Shown: positions 44,521 through 57,170 of the stretch, piece by piece
How positions within the stretch are numbered: the stretch's first letter is position 1
Layout of the letters: each line of letters opens with the position of its first letter
Assembly: GCF_040610475.1 (NCBI RefSeq)
Contig: NZ_JBEXMJ010000008.1
Span: 186,001 to 250,000 of the forward strand
DNA length: 64,000 nt
Direction of reading: 5' to 3'
Origin: Actinopolymorpha sp. NPDC004070
GTDB lineage: Bacteria; Actinomycetota; Actinomycetes; Propionibacteriales; Actinopolymorphaceae
Notes under the pieces: generated by a model
The model's database searches: none
Seen by the model: only the letters and a program-made list of their open reading frames with translations
What the model was told of the DNA's origin: nothing
Made by a program: the position numbers and the translations under genes

Positions 44521-44821
44521 GCTTCAGCGCAGCCACTTGGTTGTCTCCGAGCCCCCGCACGCGGCGGCTCTCGGAGATTCCGATGCGTTCCATGATCTGC
44601 TGGGCGCGGACCTTGCCCACGCCGGGCATGGAACAGAGCAGGTCGAACACCCGCATCTTGCCGATCACTTCGTTGGAGTCACGCCCGAGCTTGACGACCT
44701 CGCCGAGCGAGGCGCCGGAATTCTTGAGTCGGTTCTTCACCTCGGCACGCTCACGCCGGGCCTGTGCGGCCTTCTCCAGCGCGGCCTGCCGGGCTTCGGG
44801 GGTCAGGTGAGGTAGCGGCAC
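44501..44821 (-). CDS. mihF: Integration host factor, actinobacterial type
   Basis: 106 residues from GTG 44821, with GAGGTG upstream. An N-terminal basic helix ([21 protein letters not shown]) precedes the helix-two-turn-helix domain [20 protein letters not shown]. mIHF is a nucleoid-bending protein essential in mycobacteria and unrelated to the E. coli IHF fold. About 170 bases of non-coding DNA lie upstream, before cysQ. Confidence 0.96.
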   Translation of the reverse strand: MPLPHLTPEARQAALEKAAQARRERAEVKNRLKNSGASLGEVVKLGRDSNEVIGKMRVFDLLCSMPGVGKVRAQQIMERIGISESRRVRGLGDNQVAALKREFGES

Positions 44822-44989
44822 GAACGGTCACCTCGAGGCTGTACGACGGGTCTTGGGTGCAGCGATTCTTGCTCGGAGGGCCACGTGCTCGGCGGCCGGG
44901 GTCCCGAAAACCGTCCGTGCGTCGCGAACACCCACGATGGACGCGAACCTACCCAGCGTGGACGAGTGCGGCAAACCGGGGTCACCTGC

Positions 44990-45847
44990 TCACCGCAGCG
45001 GAGCGGGCCGGGTGCCGCCGAACGCGACGAACGGCGAGTTGGCGAATCCGGGCTTGGCGTAGCGCAGCGCGGCACCGTCGGGGGTGACCACCGCTCCCCC
45101 GGCCGCCAGCAGGACGGCGTGGCCGGCGGCGGTGTCCCACTCCATCGTCCGGCCGAACCGCGGGTAGACGTCGGCGGCGCCCTCGGCGATCCGGCAGAAC
45201 TTCAGCGAGCTGCCGGCCTGGACGAACGAGCCCACCTCCACCCCTTCCAGCCACCGCTGCGTCTCCATGTCGAGGTGACTGCGGCTGACCAGCGCCCGCG
45301 CGCCGGTGCCGGGGGTCGGTACGACCGCGAGCGGGGCGCTGTGGCCGCCCTCGAGGCGCTCGGCGCGCCCGGGGCCGCCGACGTACGTCACGCCCATCGC
45401 GGGCAGGTGCACCACGCCGAGCACGGGCGTGCCGGCCTCGACCAGGGCGATGTTGACGGTGAACTCGCCGTTGCGGGACAGGAACTCCTTCGTCCCGTCG
45501 AGCGGGTCGACCAGCCAGAACGGCGTACCGTCCACGTCCGGCGCGTCGCCGGCGGCGACGGCCTCCTCGGCCACCACCGGAAGGTCGGGCGAGAGCTCGG
45601 CCAGGCCGGCCACGATCACCGCCTCCGCGCGCAGGTCGGCCTCGGTCACCGGGGTGCGGTCGGCCTTCTCCCGGGCGCCGGGGTCGTCGGCGGCGTAGAC
45701 CGCGAGGATCTCCTCACCGGCGCGCTCGGCGAGCGTCCGGATCCGGTCGACCAGCGCGGCGAGACCGGTGGACTGGCTGATCGAGTTGCCGGTCGGAGAG
45801 CCGGTCGAGGTCGCGGGGTCGGTGGTGTTCACGGGATCGGCAGGCAT
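44990..45847 (-). CDS. CysQ-like inositol monophosphatase-family phosphatase
   Basis: 285 residues. The metal site reads VDPLDGTKEF, with a preceding EEAV and a later EWDTAAGHAVLLAAGG. DGTKEF with RNGEFTVNIALVE is the CysQ/3'-phosphoadenosine-5'-phosphate phosphatase pattern rather than plain inositol phosphatase. A serine/threonine-rich leader of about 28 residues precedes the fold. It lies between pyrF and mihF, on the same strand. Confidence 0.85.
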   Translation of the reverse strand: MPADPVNTTDPATSTGSPTGNSISQSTGLAALVDRIRTLAERAGEEILAVYAADDPGAREKADRTPVTEADLRAEAVIVAGLAELSPDLPVVAEEAVAAGDAPDVDGTPFWLVDPLDGTKEFLSRNGEFTVNIALVEAGTPVLGVVHLPAMGVTYVGGPGRAERLEGGHSAPLAVVPTPGTGARALVSRSHLDMETQRWLEGVEVGSFVQAGSSLKFCRIAEGAADVYPRFGRTMEWDTAAGHAVLLAAGGAVVTPDGAALRYAKPGFANSPFVAFGGTRPAPLR

Positions 45848-45889
45848 GGTGCCTATCGTGGCAGACCGGCCGCACGTCGCGGCCGGTGC

Positions 45890-46732
45890 TCAGCCCGGCG
45901 CGTCCAGCGCGGCGCGCAGCGCGTCGTTCGTACGATCGGCGGCGTCGGCCAGGGCCTGCGGGGACGGACCGGTTCGCAGCAGTTCGCGCGAGGTGGCGGG
46001 TACGACGTTGCGCGCCGCCGCACCGAAGACGCGCCGCACGTCGGCCGGTGTCGCGCCCTGGGCGCCGAGCCCGGGCGCCAGCAGCGGGCCGTTCACCGCG
46101 GCGAAGTCCTCGCCGCTGTCGCCCACCGTCGCACCGACGACCGCGCCGTAGGACCCCAGCGGCGTGGCGCCCTCGTTGGCGGCCGCGAGCCGGTCCAGGA
46201 TGCCTCCGGCCACGGTGCGGCCGTCCTCACCGCGCGCCCGTTGCACCTGGGCGCCCTCGGGGTTGGAGGTCAGCGCGAGCACGAACACCCCGCTGCCGTG
46301 CTTGGCCGCGGTGTCCAGCAGCGGGCGCAGCGACTCGAAGCCGAGGAACGGGCTCGCGGTGAGCGCGTCGGCGAACATCGGCGACGCGGGGTCGAGGTAG
46401 GCGTCGGCGTACGCCTGCACGGTGGACCCGATGTCGCCGCGCTTGGCGTCCAGCAGCACCAGCGCGCCGGCGGCCCGGCTGGTGGCGATCACGCGTTCGA
46501 GCACCGCGACGCCGCGGCTGCCGAACCGCTCGAAGAACGCCGACTGCGGCTTCACCACCGCGACCCGGGGCGCGAGGGCCTCGGCGGCGGTGAGGGCGAA
46601 GCGTTCCAGGCCGTCCGGGTCGTCGGGCAGGTCCCAGGACCGCAGCAGGGAGGCGTGCGGGTCGATGCCCGCGCACAGCGGGCCGCGACGGTCCAGCGAC
46701 GCCCGCAGCCGGGCGCCGAACGTCTCGGTCAT
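45890..46732 (-). CDS. pyrF: Orotidine 5'-phosphate decarboxylase (type 2)
   Basis: 280 residues. CAGIDPHASLL, the catalytic LLDAKRGDIGSTVQAYADAYL and TSNPEGAQVQ identify the long, actinobacterial type-2 enzyme. Last step of UMP synthesis. It starts one base after the carB stop and closes the pyr operon. Confidence 0.96.
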   Translation of the reverse strand: MTETFGARLRASLDRRGPLCAGIDPHASLLRSWDLPDDPDGLERFALTAAEALAPRVAVVKPQSAFFERFGSRGVAVLERVIATSRAAGALVLLDAKRGDIGSTVQAYADAYLDPASPMFADALTASPFLGFESLRPLLDTAAKHGSGVFVLALTSNPEGAQVQRARGEDGRTVAGGILDRLAAANEGATPLGSYGAVVGATVGDSGEDFAAVNGPLLAPGLGAQGATPADVRRVFGAAARNVVPATSRELLRTGPSPQALADAADRTNDALRAALDAPG

Positions 46733-46733
46733 G

Positions 46734-50050
<3,317 letters not shown>

Positions 50051-50051
<1 letters not shown>

Positions 50052-51280
50052 CAGGCGGCTCCTTCCGGGAGGGTGGTCGTCCCCGTGGAGTCGGCCATCA
50101 GGCCGACGAACCGGTCGAAGAGGTACGCCGCGTCGTGCGGGCCGGCGGCGGCCTCGGGGTGGTACTGCACGGAGAACGCGCGCAGGCGGCCGTCCCGGTC
50201 CTGCAGGGCAAGGCCCTCCACCACGTCGTCGTTCAGGCACACGTGGGTGACCCGGGCCGGCCCGAAGTCGGTCTCGATCGCGGCGTGCGCGTGCCGTCTC
50301 GCCGTGCCGGCGGCCGAGGCGTCCCCGGCGTCGTCAGGACTGTCGTCGCTTCCGGTGGGCCAGGCCACCGCGAAGCCGTGGTTGTGCGCGGTGACCTCGA
50401 CCTTGCCGGTGGTGAGGTCCTGCACCGGCTGGTTGATGCCCCGGTGGCCGTAGCGCAGCTTGTACGTGCCCAGGCCGAGCGCCCGCCCGAACACCTGGTT
50501 GCCGAAGCAGATGCCGAAGAACGGGATGCCGCGGGCGAGGACGCCGCGCAGCACCTCGACCGGGTGGTCGGCGGTCTCGGGGTCGCCCGGGCCGTTGGAC
50601 ATGAACACGCCGTCGGGTCCGAGCGCGAGCACCTGCTCCAGCGTCGTGGTGGCGGGCAGCACGTGCACCTCGACACCGCGTTCGGCCAGCCGGTGCGGGG
50701 TCATCGACTTGATGCCGAGGTCGACCGCGGCGACGGTGAACTTCCGGGTGCCGACGGCGGGTACGACGTACGGCTCGGGGGCGGTGACCTCCGCGGCCAG
50801 CTCCGCACCCTCCATCCGGGGGCTGGCGAGCACGCGCTCCAGCAGTGCGTTCGGGTCGGTCTCGGTGCTGGAGATGCCGACCCGCATCGCGCCGCGTTCG
50901 CGCAGGTGCCGGGTGAGAGCGCGGGTGTCGACGCCGCTGATGCCGACCACGCCGTCGGCGCGCAGGGCGTCGTCCAGGCTGCGGCGCGAACGCCAGTTGG
51001 AGGGCAGGCGGGCCGGGTCGCGGACGACGTATCCCGCCACCCAGATGCGGCGCGACTCCGGGTCCTCGTCGTTCATCCCGGTGTTGCCGATGTGCGGTGC
51101 CGTCTGCACGACCACCTGGCGGTGGTACGACGGGTCGGTCAGGGTCTCCTGGTAGCCGGTCATCCCCGTGGAGAAGACCGCCTCGCCGAAGGTCTCACCC
51201 TCGGCGCCGTAGGACCGGCCGCGGAACACGCGGCCGTCCTCGAGGACCAGCAGGGCACTGGGCTGGGCGTTCCTCGACAA
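50051..51280 (-). CDS. carA: Carbamoyl-phosphate synthase, small subunit
   Basis: 409 residues from TTG 51280, preferred because GGAGGA lies 5 bases upstream; a GTG five codons earlier is the alternative. N-terminal [16 protein letters not shown] domain, then the class I glutaminase with nucleophile cysteine in [15 protein letters not shown] and histidine/glutamate in [10 protein letters not shown]. An Asp/Ala-rich insert (about 25 residues) interrupts the glutaminase domain before [11 protein letters not shown]. Confidence 0.96.
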
Positions 51281-51350
51281 CCGTCCTCCACTCACGCGCG
51301 TGCTTCTTCGCTGATCAGGTGTTGGTCCCGGCGGACCGGCCGGGCGCCGC

Positions 51351-52640
51351 TCACTGCGGCTTCCCGTCCAGGACCGTCGCCCGGCCCCGCAGGAAGGTCG
51401 CCACCACCCGGCCCGGCAGCGTCCTGCCGGCGAAGGGGGTGTTGCGCGAGCGGCTGGTGGACTGCGCCGGGTCGACCTCCCAGGGCGCGGCCGGGTCGTA
51501 GAGCGTGAGGTTGGCGGGCGCGCCCACCTCGACGTCGTGTCCGTGGCCGGTGAGGCGGCCGATCCGGGCGGGACGCGACGACATCCGGTCGGCCACCCCG
51601 GCCCAGTCGAGCAGCCCGGTGTCAACCATGGCTTGCTGGACGACGGCGAGCGCGGTCTCCAGACCGGTCATCCCCATCGCCGCGGCGAGCCACTCGCACT
51701 CCTTGTCCTCCACCGGGTGCGGCGCGTGGTCGGTGGCCACCGCGTCGATGGTGCCGTCGGCCAGCGCGGCCCGCAGTGCCTCGACGTCCTCACCGGTACG
51801 CAAGGGCGGGTTGACCTTGTAGATCGGGTCGTAGCTCGCCACCAGGTCTTCGGTGAGCAGCAGGTGGTGGGGCGTCACCTCGGCGGTGACGGGGTAGCCC
51901 TTGCTCTTCGCCCAGCGCAGGATCTCCACCGAGCCCGCGGTGGAGACGTGGCAGATGTGGACGCGGGACCCGACGTGCTCGGCCAGCAGCACGTCCCGGG
52001 CGATGATCGCCTCCTCCGCGACGGCGGGCCAGCCGCGCAGCCCGAGAACGCCGGACAGCGCGCCCTCGTTCATCTGCGCGCCCTCGGTGAGGCGTGGCTC
52101 CTGTGCGTGCTGGGCGATCACGCCGTCGAACGCCTTGACGTACTCCAGCGCACGGCGCATCAGCACCGCGTCGGACACGCAGTCGCCGTCGTCGCTGAAC
52201 ATGCGGACGCCGGCCGCGGAGTCGGCCATGGCACCGAGCTCGGCGAGCTGGGTGCCGCCGCGTCCCACGGTGACCGCGCCGATGGGCTGGACGTCGCAGC
52301 GGCCGTACTGCTGTCCGAGCCGGTAGACCTGCTCGACCACACCGGCGGTGTCGGCGGCCGGAAGGGTGTTGGGCATCGCGCAGACCGCGGTGTAACCGCC
52401 GACCGCCGCCGCGACGGTGCCGGAGTCCACCGTCTCGGCGTCCTCGCGGCCGGGCTCACGCAGGTGGGTGTGCAGGTCGACCAGGCCGGGCAGCAACACC
52501 AGGCCGGCGGCGTCGACCACGGTCGCGCCCCTGGCCGACGGACGGCCACCGATCTGGGCGACGTGCCCGTCGCGGACGAGGACGTCGGCCGGCTTCGCGC
52601 CGAGCGGGCTCGCCCCACGCAGGAGGTAGGTCTCACTCAT
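51351..52640 (-). CDS. pyrC: Dihydroorotase
   Basis: 429 residues of the class I amidohydrolase type. Metal ligands are in [10 protein letters not shown]; other landmarks are [24 protein letters not shown] and the catalytic ATDHAPHP. It closes carbamoyl aspartate to dihydroorotate. It overlaps the pyrB stop (ATGA). Confidence 0.97.
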   Translation of the reverse strand: MSETYLLRGASPLGAKPADVLVRDGHVAQIGGRPSARGATVVDAAGLVLLPGLVDLHTHLREPGREDAETVDSGTVAAAVGGYTAVCAMPNTLPAADTAGVVEQVYRLGQQYGRCDVQPIGAVTVGRGGTQLAELGAMADSAAGVRMFSDDGDCVSDAVLMRRALEYVKAFDGVIAQHAQEPRLTEGAQMNEGALSGVLGLRGWPAVAEEAIIARDVLLAEHVGSRVHICHVSTAGSVEILRWAKSKGYPVTAEVTPHHLLLTEDLVASYDPIYKVNPPLRTGEDVEALRAALADGTIDAVATDHAPHPVEDKECEWLAAAMGMTGLETALAVVQQAMVDTGLLDWAGVADRMSSRPARIGRLTGHGHDVEVGAPANLTLYDPAAPWEVDPAQSTSRSRNTPFAGRTLPGRVVATFLRGRATVLDGKPQ

Positions 52641-53602
52641 GGCGTCTCCCTGCTGCGTTGCTCGGGCACGGTGTCGTCGACGGCCTGGCCGCCCCCGGCC
52701 AGGAGGAGGTACAGCGCGGCCATCCGGACGGCCACGCCGTTGGTGACCTGCTCCACGATCACCGACCGGGTGGAGTCGGCGACGTCGGCGGAGATCTCCA
52801 TGCCGCGGTTCATCGGGCCCGGGTGCATCACCAGCGCGTGCTCGGGCATGGTCGCCATCCGGGTCGCGTCCAGGCCGTAGCGGCGGCTGTACTCGCGGGC
52901 GCTGGGGAAGAAGGCGGCGTTCATGCGTTCGCGCTGCACCCGCAGCATCATCACCACGTCGGTCTTCGGCAGCACCGCGTCCAGGTCGTACGACGTCGAG
53001 CAGGACCACTGCTCGACCCCGACCGGCAGCAGGGTGGGCGGCGCCACCAGCGTGATGTCGGCGCCCAGGGTCTGCAGCAGCAGCACGTTGGACCGTGCCA
53101 CCCGGCTGTGCAGGACGTCACCGACGATCGCGACTCGCCGGCCCTCCAGGTCACCGAGGTGGCGGCGCATGGTGAACGCGTCAAGCAGCGCTTGCGTGGG
53201 GTGCTCGTGGGTGCCGTCGCCGGCGTTCAGGACGCTCGCGCTGATCCAGTCGGAGGCGGCCAGCCGGTGGGGTGCGCCGCTGGCCTGGTGGCGTACGACC
53301 ACCGCGTCGGCGCCCATCGCGGCCAGCGTCAGGGCGGTGTCCTTCAGGCTCTCGCCCTTCTCCACGCTGGAACCCTTGGCGGAGAAGTTGATCACGTCCG
53401 CCGACAGCCGCTTGGCCGCCGCCTCGAAGGAGATGCGGGTGCGGGTGGAGTCCTCGAAGAACAGGTTGACGACCGTACGACCGCGCAGCGTCGGGAGCTT
53501 CTTGATCGGCCGGTCGGCCAGCTCGCGCAGCTTCTCCGCGGTGTCCAGGACGAGCAGTGCCTCGTCCCGGTCGAGATCGCCCGCGGACAACAGGTGTTTC
53601 AC
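52637..53602 (-). CDS. pyrB: Aspartate carbamoyltransferase, catalytic chain
   Basis: 321 residues. Carbamoyl-phosphate loop [15 protein letters not shown], the [11 protein letters not shown] lysine segment, and [11 protein letters not shown] for the aspartate side. No regulatory pyrI is present, as usual in actinobacteria. It overlaps the pyrR stop by four bases. Confidence 0.97.
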   Translation of the reverse strand: MKHLLSAGDLDRDEALLVLDTAEKLRELADRPIKKLPTLRGRTVVNLFFEDSTRTRISFEAAAKRLSADVINFSAKGSSVEKGESLKDTALTLAAMGADAVVVRHQASGAPHRLAASDWISASVLNAGDGTHEHPTQALLDAFTMRRHLGDLEGRRVAIVGDVLHSRVARSNVLLLQTLGADITLVAPPTLLPVGVEQWSCSTSYDLDAVLPKTDVVMMLRVQRERMNAAFFPSAREYSRRYGLDATRMATMPEHALVMHPGPMNRGMEISADVADSTRSVIVEQVTNGVAVRMAALYLLLAGGGQAVDDTVPEQRSRETP

Positions 53603-54216
53603 GACACACCTCCCTCGGTCGATGGTTCCTTCGTGATGACCACGGCCTCGCGGCCGTCGGACTCGCTGAGGTAGACCGCGACCCGCTCGTGCGCCGCGGT
53701 GGGGAGGTTCTTGCCCACGAAGTCGGCCCGGATGGGCAGCTCGCGGTGGCCGCGGTCGACGAGGACGGCGAGCTGGACCGCGCGGGGGCGGCCGATGTCG
53801 TCCAGGGCGGTCAGCGCCGCCCGGATGGTGCGGCCGGAGAAGAGCACGTCGTCGACGAGCACCACGATCCGGCCGTCGATGCCGCCCTCGGGGATGTCGG
53901 TGTGGCCGAGCGCCCGGGTGGGCCGCAGCCGCAGGTCGTCGCGGTACATCGTGACGTCGAGCGCGCCGACGCCGCCGAAACGGCTCTCGACCGAGGCGAT
54001 CCGCTCGCCGATGCGCCGGGCCAGCTGGACCCCGCGGGTGGGAACGCCGAGGAGCACGACGTCGCCGGCGCCCTTGTTGCGTTCGAGAATCTCGTGGGCG
54101 ATCCGGGTCAGCGCCCTGGTGATGTCGGCCTCGTCGAGCACCGCTCGGCGGCCGTTGCGCCGGGCCGGATCGGGGTCCGGACTCGGCTGGGGGTTCGGAT
54201 CGCGGGCAGCAGGCAT
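53599..54216 (-). CDS. pyrR: Bifunctional PyrR regulator/uracil phosphoribosyltransferase
   Basis: 205 residues. A polar, Pro/Asn-rich leader is followed by [12 protein letters not shown], the PRPP-binding loop [18 protein letters not shown] and a basic surface region for RNA binding. It senses UMP/UTP and binds pyr mRNA. AAGGAGG lies 7 bases before the ATG. A canonical PyrR-binding hairpin ends just before that site, so PyrR probably represses its own translation and that of the overlapping pyr genes. Confidence 0.95.
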   Translation of the reverse strand: MPAARDPNPQPSPDPDPARRNGRRAVLDEADITRALTRIAHEILERNKGAGDVVLLGVPTRGVQLARRIGERIASVESRFGGVGALDVTMYRDDLRLRPTRALGHTDIPEGGIDGRIVVLVDDVLFSGRTIRAALTALDDIGRPRAVQLAVLVDRGHRELPIRADFVGKNLPTAAHERVAVYLSESDGREAVVITKEPSTEGGVS

Positions 54217-54232
54217 CGAGGTGACCTCCTTC

Positions 54233-54250
54233 CCCGCCTCTCTGGACGGG
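54233..54250 (-). promoter_or_regulatory. PyrR-binding RNA hairpin in the pyr leader
   Basis: On the minus strand CCCG-TCCAGAGAGG-CGGG forms a short stem whose loop, UCCAGAGAGG, matches the conserved PyrR-binding loop (UCCNGNGAGG) known from Bacillus. It ends a few bases before the pyrR AAGGAGG site, with no terminator evident, which points to translational rather than attenuation control. Confidence 0.78.
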
Positions 54251-54518
54251 CCGTTAAAGGACGTCGTACTGGGTGGCCGGCCTCGGCTCGCGCTGCCGGT
54301 GCGGACCGCGGCCCAACCGGTCCCGAGACTACCAGTCCACCACCCGGGCACCCACGCGGGCGGTGCCGGCGGATTCTCGGCCGGCGTCGTGATCACGTGC
54401 CGGACGTCTTCCGGGCTCCGGGCCGCTGCCCGGCCGGGCGTGGACGGCCGCCGGATGATCTCGGTCCGGACGAAGTCCTGGCCCGGCTGGCTTGACGTGG
54501 GAGTCGCTCCGGGTTACC

Positions 54519-54533
54519 GTCACGCTCCGTGAC
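54519..54533. promoter_or_regulatory. Palindrome upstream of bldD, candidate operator
   Basis: GTCACG and CGTGAC form perfect 6-bp arms with a CTC centre, 57 bases before the bldD start. BldD recognises inverted TCAC/GTGA half-sites and represses its own promoter in Streptomyces, so this is a plausible autoregulatory site. The half-site order differs from the consensus I recall. Confidence 0.45.
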
Positions 54534-54589
54534 TATTTTGGGCGCGGCATTACCGTGTCCGTCGATGATCTAAGGATGGTTGAGCACGG

Positions 54590-55093
54590 ATGCCGAGTGA
54601 CTACGCACGGTCCCTGGGCGCGAAGCTTCGCGCGATCAGGCAGCAGCAGGGACTTTCTCTCCACGGGGTAGAGCAGAAGTCGAAGGGCCGCTGGAAAGCG
54701 GTGGTTGTTGGCTCATACGAACGCGGGGACCGGGCCGTCACCGTCCAGAAGCTCTCCGAGCTGGCGGAGTTCTACGGTGTGCCGATCACCGAGCTCCTTC
54801 CGGGCGTCGGCCCGATCGGCGCGGCCGCCGAGCCGCCGCCGAAGCTGGTGCTCGACCTGGAGCGCCTCGGCGAACTGGAGGGCGTCGAGGTCGCACCCCT
54901 GGCGCGGTACGCCGCGACCATCCAGGCCCAGCGCGGCGACTACAACGGCAAGGTCCTGTCCATCCGCAAGGAGGACATGCGGACGCTCGCGGTGATCTAC
55001 GACGAGCGCCCGAGCGTGCTCGCCGACCGGCTCGTCGCCTGGGGCGTGCTGAACGCCGAGGCGGCCGAGGCGGTCTCCGACGACGAGGCCTGA
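54590..55093 (+). CDS. bldD: BldD developmental transcriptional regulator
   Basis: 167 residues closely matching Streptomyces BldD across its length. The N-terminal helix-turn-helix has SLHGVEQKSKGRWKAVVVGS and YERGDRAVTVQKLSELAEFYG, and the PPPKLVLDLERL linker leads into the C-terminal domain with RYAATIQAQRGDYNGKVLSI. In Streptomyces the C-domain binds tetrameric cyclic di-GMP through an R-G-D-x-x motif, and RGDYNG is present here. It controls the vegetative-to-sporulation switch. Divergent from pyrR, as in other actinobacteria. Confidence 0.95.
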   Translation: MPSDYARSLGAKLRAIRQQQGLSLHGVEQKSKGRWKAVVVGSYERGDRAVTVQKLSELAEFYGVPITELLPGVGPIGAAAEPPPKLVLDLERLGELEGVEVAPLARYAATIQAQRGDYNGKVLSIRKEDMRTLAVIYDERPSVLADRLVAWGVLNAEAAEAVSDDEA

Positions 55094-55152
55094 GCACCGT
55101 CGAACACACCGCCCGGGTGCTCGACAGCGTTCTCGCCGCCGCTTCTCGCGGG

Positions 55153-55180
55153 CCGTCGTGGATCGGCTGATCCACGACGG
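55153..55180 (+). terminator. Terminator after bldD
   Basis: CCGTCGTGGATC (55153-55164) and GATCCACGACGG (55169-55180) are perfectly complementary, a 12-bp stem with a GGCT loop, 60 bases after the bldD stop. There is only a TT after it. The remaining 150 bases before the next stop codon show nothing else. Confidence 0.65.
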
Positions 55181-55334
55181 TTCGCGGTGGTCGGTGACGA
55201 AACGTCGCAGCTCGTCTGGTTCGGCTCGTTGTTCCGGCCCGGTCGTGGAGCTTCCTGCTCCGCGGCCGGGCCGAACGCGTCCCGACGGACGTACCGACAT
55301 GTGCTCGTGCCATGGGGGCCCTGCGTGACAAGCC

Positions 55335-56375
55335 CTACTTGACGAATCCCTTGGCGCGCATCCAGTCGCGGGCGACGAGTCCGGGGTCCTCCCCGTCGAC
55401 GTCGACCTTCGCGTTGAGCTCGAGCATCGTGGCGGTGGTCAGCTTCGCGGTCAGCGGCTCCATCACCGCGCGCAGCCGCGGGTACTTGCGGGCGATGTCC
55501 TCACGTACGTTGAAAGCCACGTTGTAGTTGGGGAAGAAGTGCTTGTCGTCGGCGAGCACCTTCAGGTCCAGCGCCTTGATCCGGCCGTCGGTGGTGAACA
55601 CCTCGCCGAAGTTGCAGCGCCCCTTGTCGGTGGCGTCGTAGACGACGCCGGTGCTCATCGTGCGGATGTTGCCGCGCGGCACCTTGGAGCCGAGCGGGAC
55701 GCCGTAGGTCTTGAGCATCGGCTCGAAACCGTCGTCGCGGCTGGCGAACTCCGACTCCACGCAGAACGTCAGGTCCTTCTTCGGCAGCTTCTTCAGGTCC
55801 GAGAGCTTCGACACCCCGAGCTTCTTCGCTTCCTCCGAACGGATCGCGAACGCGTAGGTGTTGTTCATGGGAGCCGGCGCGAACCACTCCAGGTGGTGCT
55901 TGGCAAGGTCGTCCTGCCGTACGGCCTTCCACTGCGCCTCTCGGCCGATGACCGGTTTGGTCTTGCCCAGATAGCTGATCCAGGCCGTCCCGGTGTATTC
56001 CCAGTTGGCGTCGACGTCACCGCGCAGCAGTGCCTGGCGTACGGCGACGCTGCCGGTGATGTTGGTCTGGTCCACGACGTCGGCGCCCGCGGTCCGCAGG
56101 GCGATCACCGCCATCTTGCCCAGGATCAACTGCTCGGTGAAGTCCTTCGACCCCACCACGATGCGGGCGTCCTTGAGCGAGGGTTCGGGCTTGATCGAAC
56201 CGGGGTCGGCCGCCGGGGCGAACTGCGAGGCCCCCTTGAGCCCGCACCCACTGGCCAGCAGCAGGCCGGCCAGCACGACCAGCGCGACCGCTCGCACAGG
56301 CGCCCGGCGCCCGAGCCGGGGCCGGCTGCGCCCGGTAGGGCCCGGATGGGTTCGACCCGGATGGTTCTGCGACAT
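55335..56375 (-). CDS. Osmoprotectant ABC transporter substrate-binding lipoprotein
   Basis: 346 residues. A basic N-terminus is followed by VVLAGLLLASGC, a lipobox whose cysteine is the anchoring residue. The binding domain starts IVVGSKDFTEQLILGKMAV and includes ITGSVAVRQALLRGDVDANW, the pattern of OpuAC/ProX-type glycine-betaine/choline-binding proteins. Last gene of a four-gene operon read leftwards. Confidence 0.9.
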   Translation of the reverse strand: MSQNHPGRTHPGPTGRSRPRLGRRAPVRAVALVVLAGLLLASGCGLKGASQFAPAADPGSIKPEPSLKDARIVVGSKDFTEQLILGKMAVIALRTAGADVVDQTNITGSVAVRQALLRGDVDANWEYTGTAWISYLGKTKPVIGREAQWKAVRQDDLAKHHLEWFAPAPMNNTYAFAIRSEEAKKLGVSKLSDLKKLPKKDLTFCVESEFASRDDGFEPMLKTYGVPLGSKVPRGNIRTMSTGVVYDATDKGRCNFGEVFTTDGRIKALDLKVLADDKHFFPNYNVAFNVREDIARKYPRLRAVMEPLTAKLTTATMLELNAKVDVDGEDPGLVARDWMRAKGFVK

Positions 56376-56390
56376 CTGACCGGCCTCCCT

Positions 56391-57170
56391 TCACATGCCC
56401 TTGGGGCGGGCGACTTCCTCGACGACCCGGCCGAGCCAGTCGATGAACAGAGCCAGCGCGGCAACAAGGACCGCACCGACCACCAGCACACTCGTGCGCT
56501 GCAGCGTGATGCCGGTGGTGATCAGGCTGCCCAGGCCGCCGCCGTCGATGAACGTGGCGAGCGTGGCCGTGCCGACCAGCAGCACCAGGGCGACCCGGAC
56601 CCCGGCGAGGATCACCGGCACGGCGAGCACCACCTCGATGCGCAACAGCACCCGCGTCGCGGACATCCCCATGCCGCGGCCGGCCTCGACGAGGTTCGGG
56701 TCGACACCCTGGATTCCGGTGATCGTGTTGCGGAGTACCGGCAGAATCGCGTACGCCGCGAGGGCGATGATCGTGGTGGTGAAGCCGAGGCCGAGCCACA
56801 ACGCGAGCAGGACCAGCAGGCCGATCGCGGGCGCGGACTGGCCGACGTTGGCGAGAGCGATGATCACCGGAGCGGCGACGCGGGTCCGCCGCCGGGTGAG
56901 AAGCACCCCGAGCGGCAGGGCGATCACCAGTACGACGGCGGTGGAGACCGCGGCCAGCACGATGTGCTCCCAGGTGCGCTGCAGCAGCGCCGCAAGGTTG
57001 AGTTGACGGGCCGCCACGGCGTCGAGGTGGGCGAGCTGGACGTAGGCCACCACGCCCGCGACCATCGCGACGACCACGAGCGGCTGGCCGATCCAGCGCA
57101 GGCGCGCGGGCTTGCCGGGGGCGTCCTCGGCGAGTTCGAGTGCGTCCGGGTTGGCCGTCGTGGCACTCAC
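56391..57170 (-). CDS. Osmoprotectant ABC transporter permease (second)
   Basis: 259 residues with five to six helices and the binding-protein-dependent permease loop AGRGMGMSATRVLLRIEVVLA (EAA-like). LANVGQSAPAIGLLVLLALW is typical of OpuABB/OpuBD proteins. A long hydrophilic N-terminus of about 30 residues precedes helix 1. The GTG start overlaps the ATPase stop (GTGA). Confidence 0.9.
   Translation of the reverse strand: MSATTANPDALELAEDAPGKPARLRWIGQPLVVVAMVAGVVAYVQLAHLDAVAARQLNLAALLQRTWEHIVLAAVSTAVVLVIALPLGVLLTRRRTRVAAPVIIALANVGQSAPAIGLLVLLALWLGLGFTTTIIALAAYAILPVLRNTITGIQGVDPNLVEAGRGMGMSATRVLLRIEVVLAVPVILAGVRVALVLLVGTATLATFIDGGGLGSLITTGITLQRTSVLVVGAVLVAALALFIDWLGRVVEEVARPKGM

Larger units (their letters stand above)
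54217..54589. other. Divergent pyrR-bldD intergenic region
   Basis: This gene-free stretch holds the PyrR hairpin (54233-54250) on the pyr side and a GTCACG-CTC-CGTGAC palindrome (54519-54533) on the bldD side. The middle (54270-54510) is GC-rich with no recognised element; both promoters must lie inside it. Confidence 0.6.
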
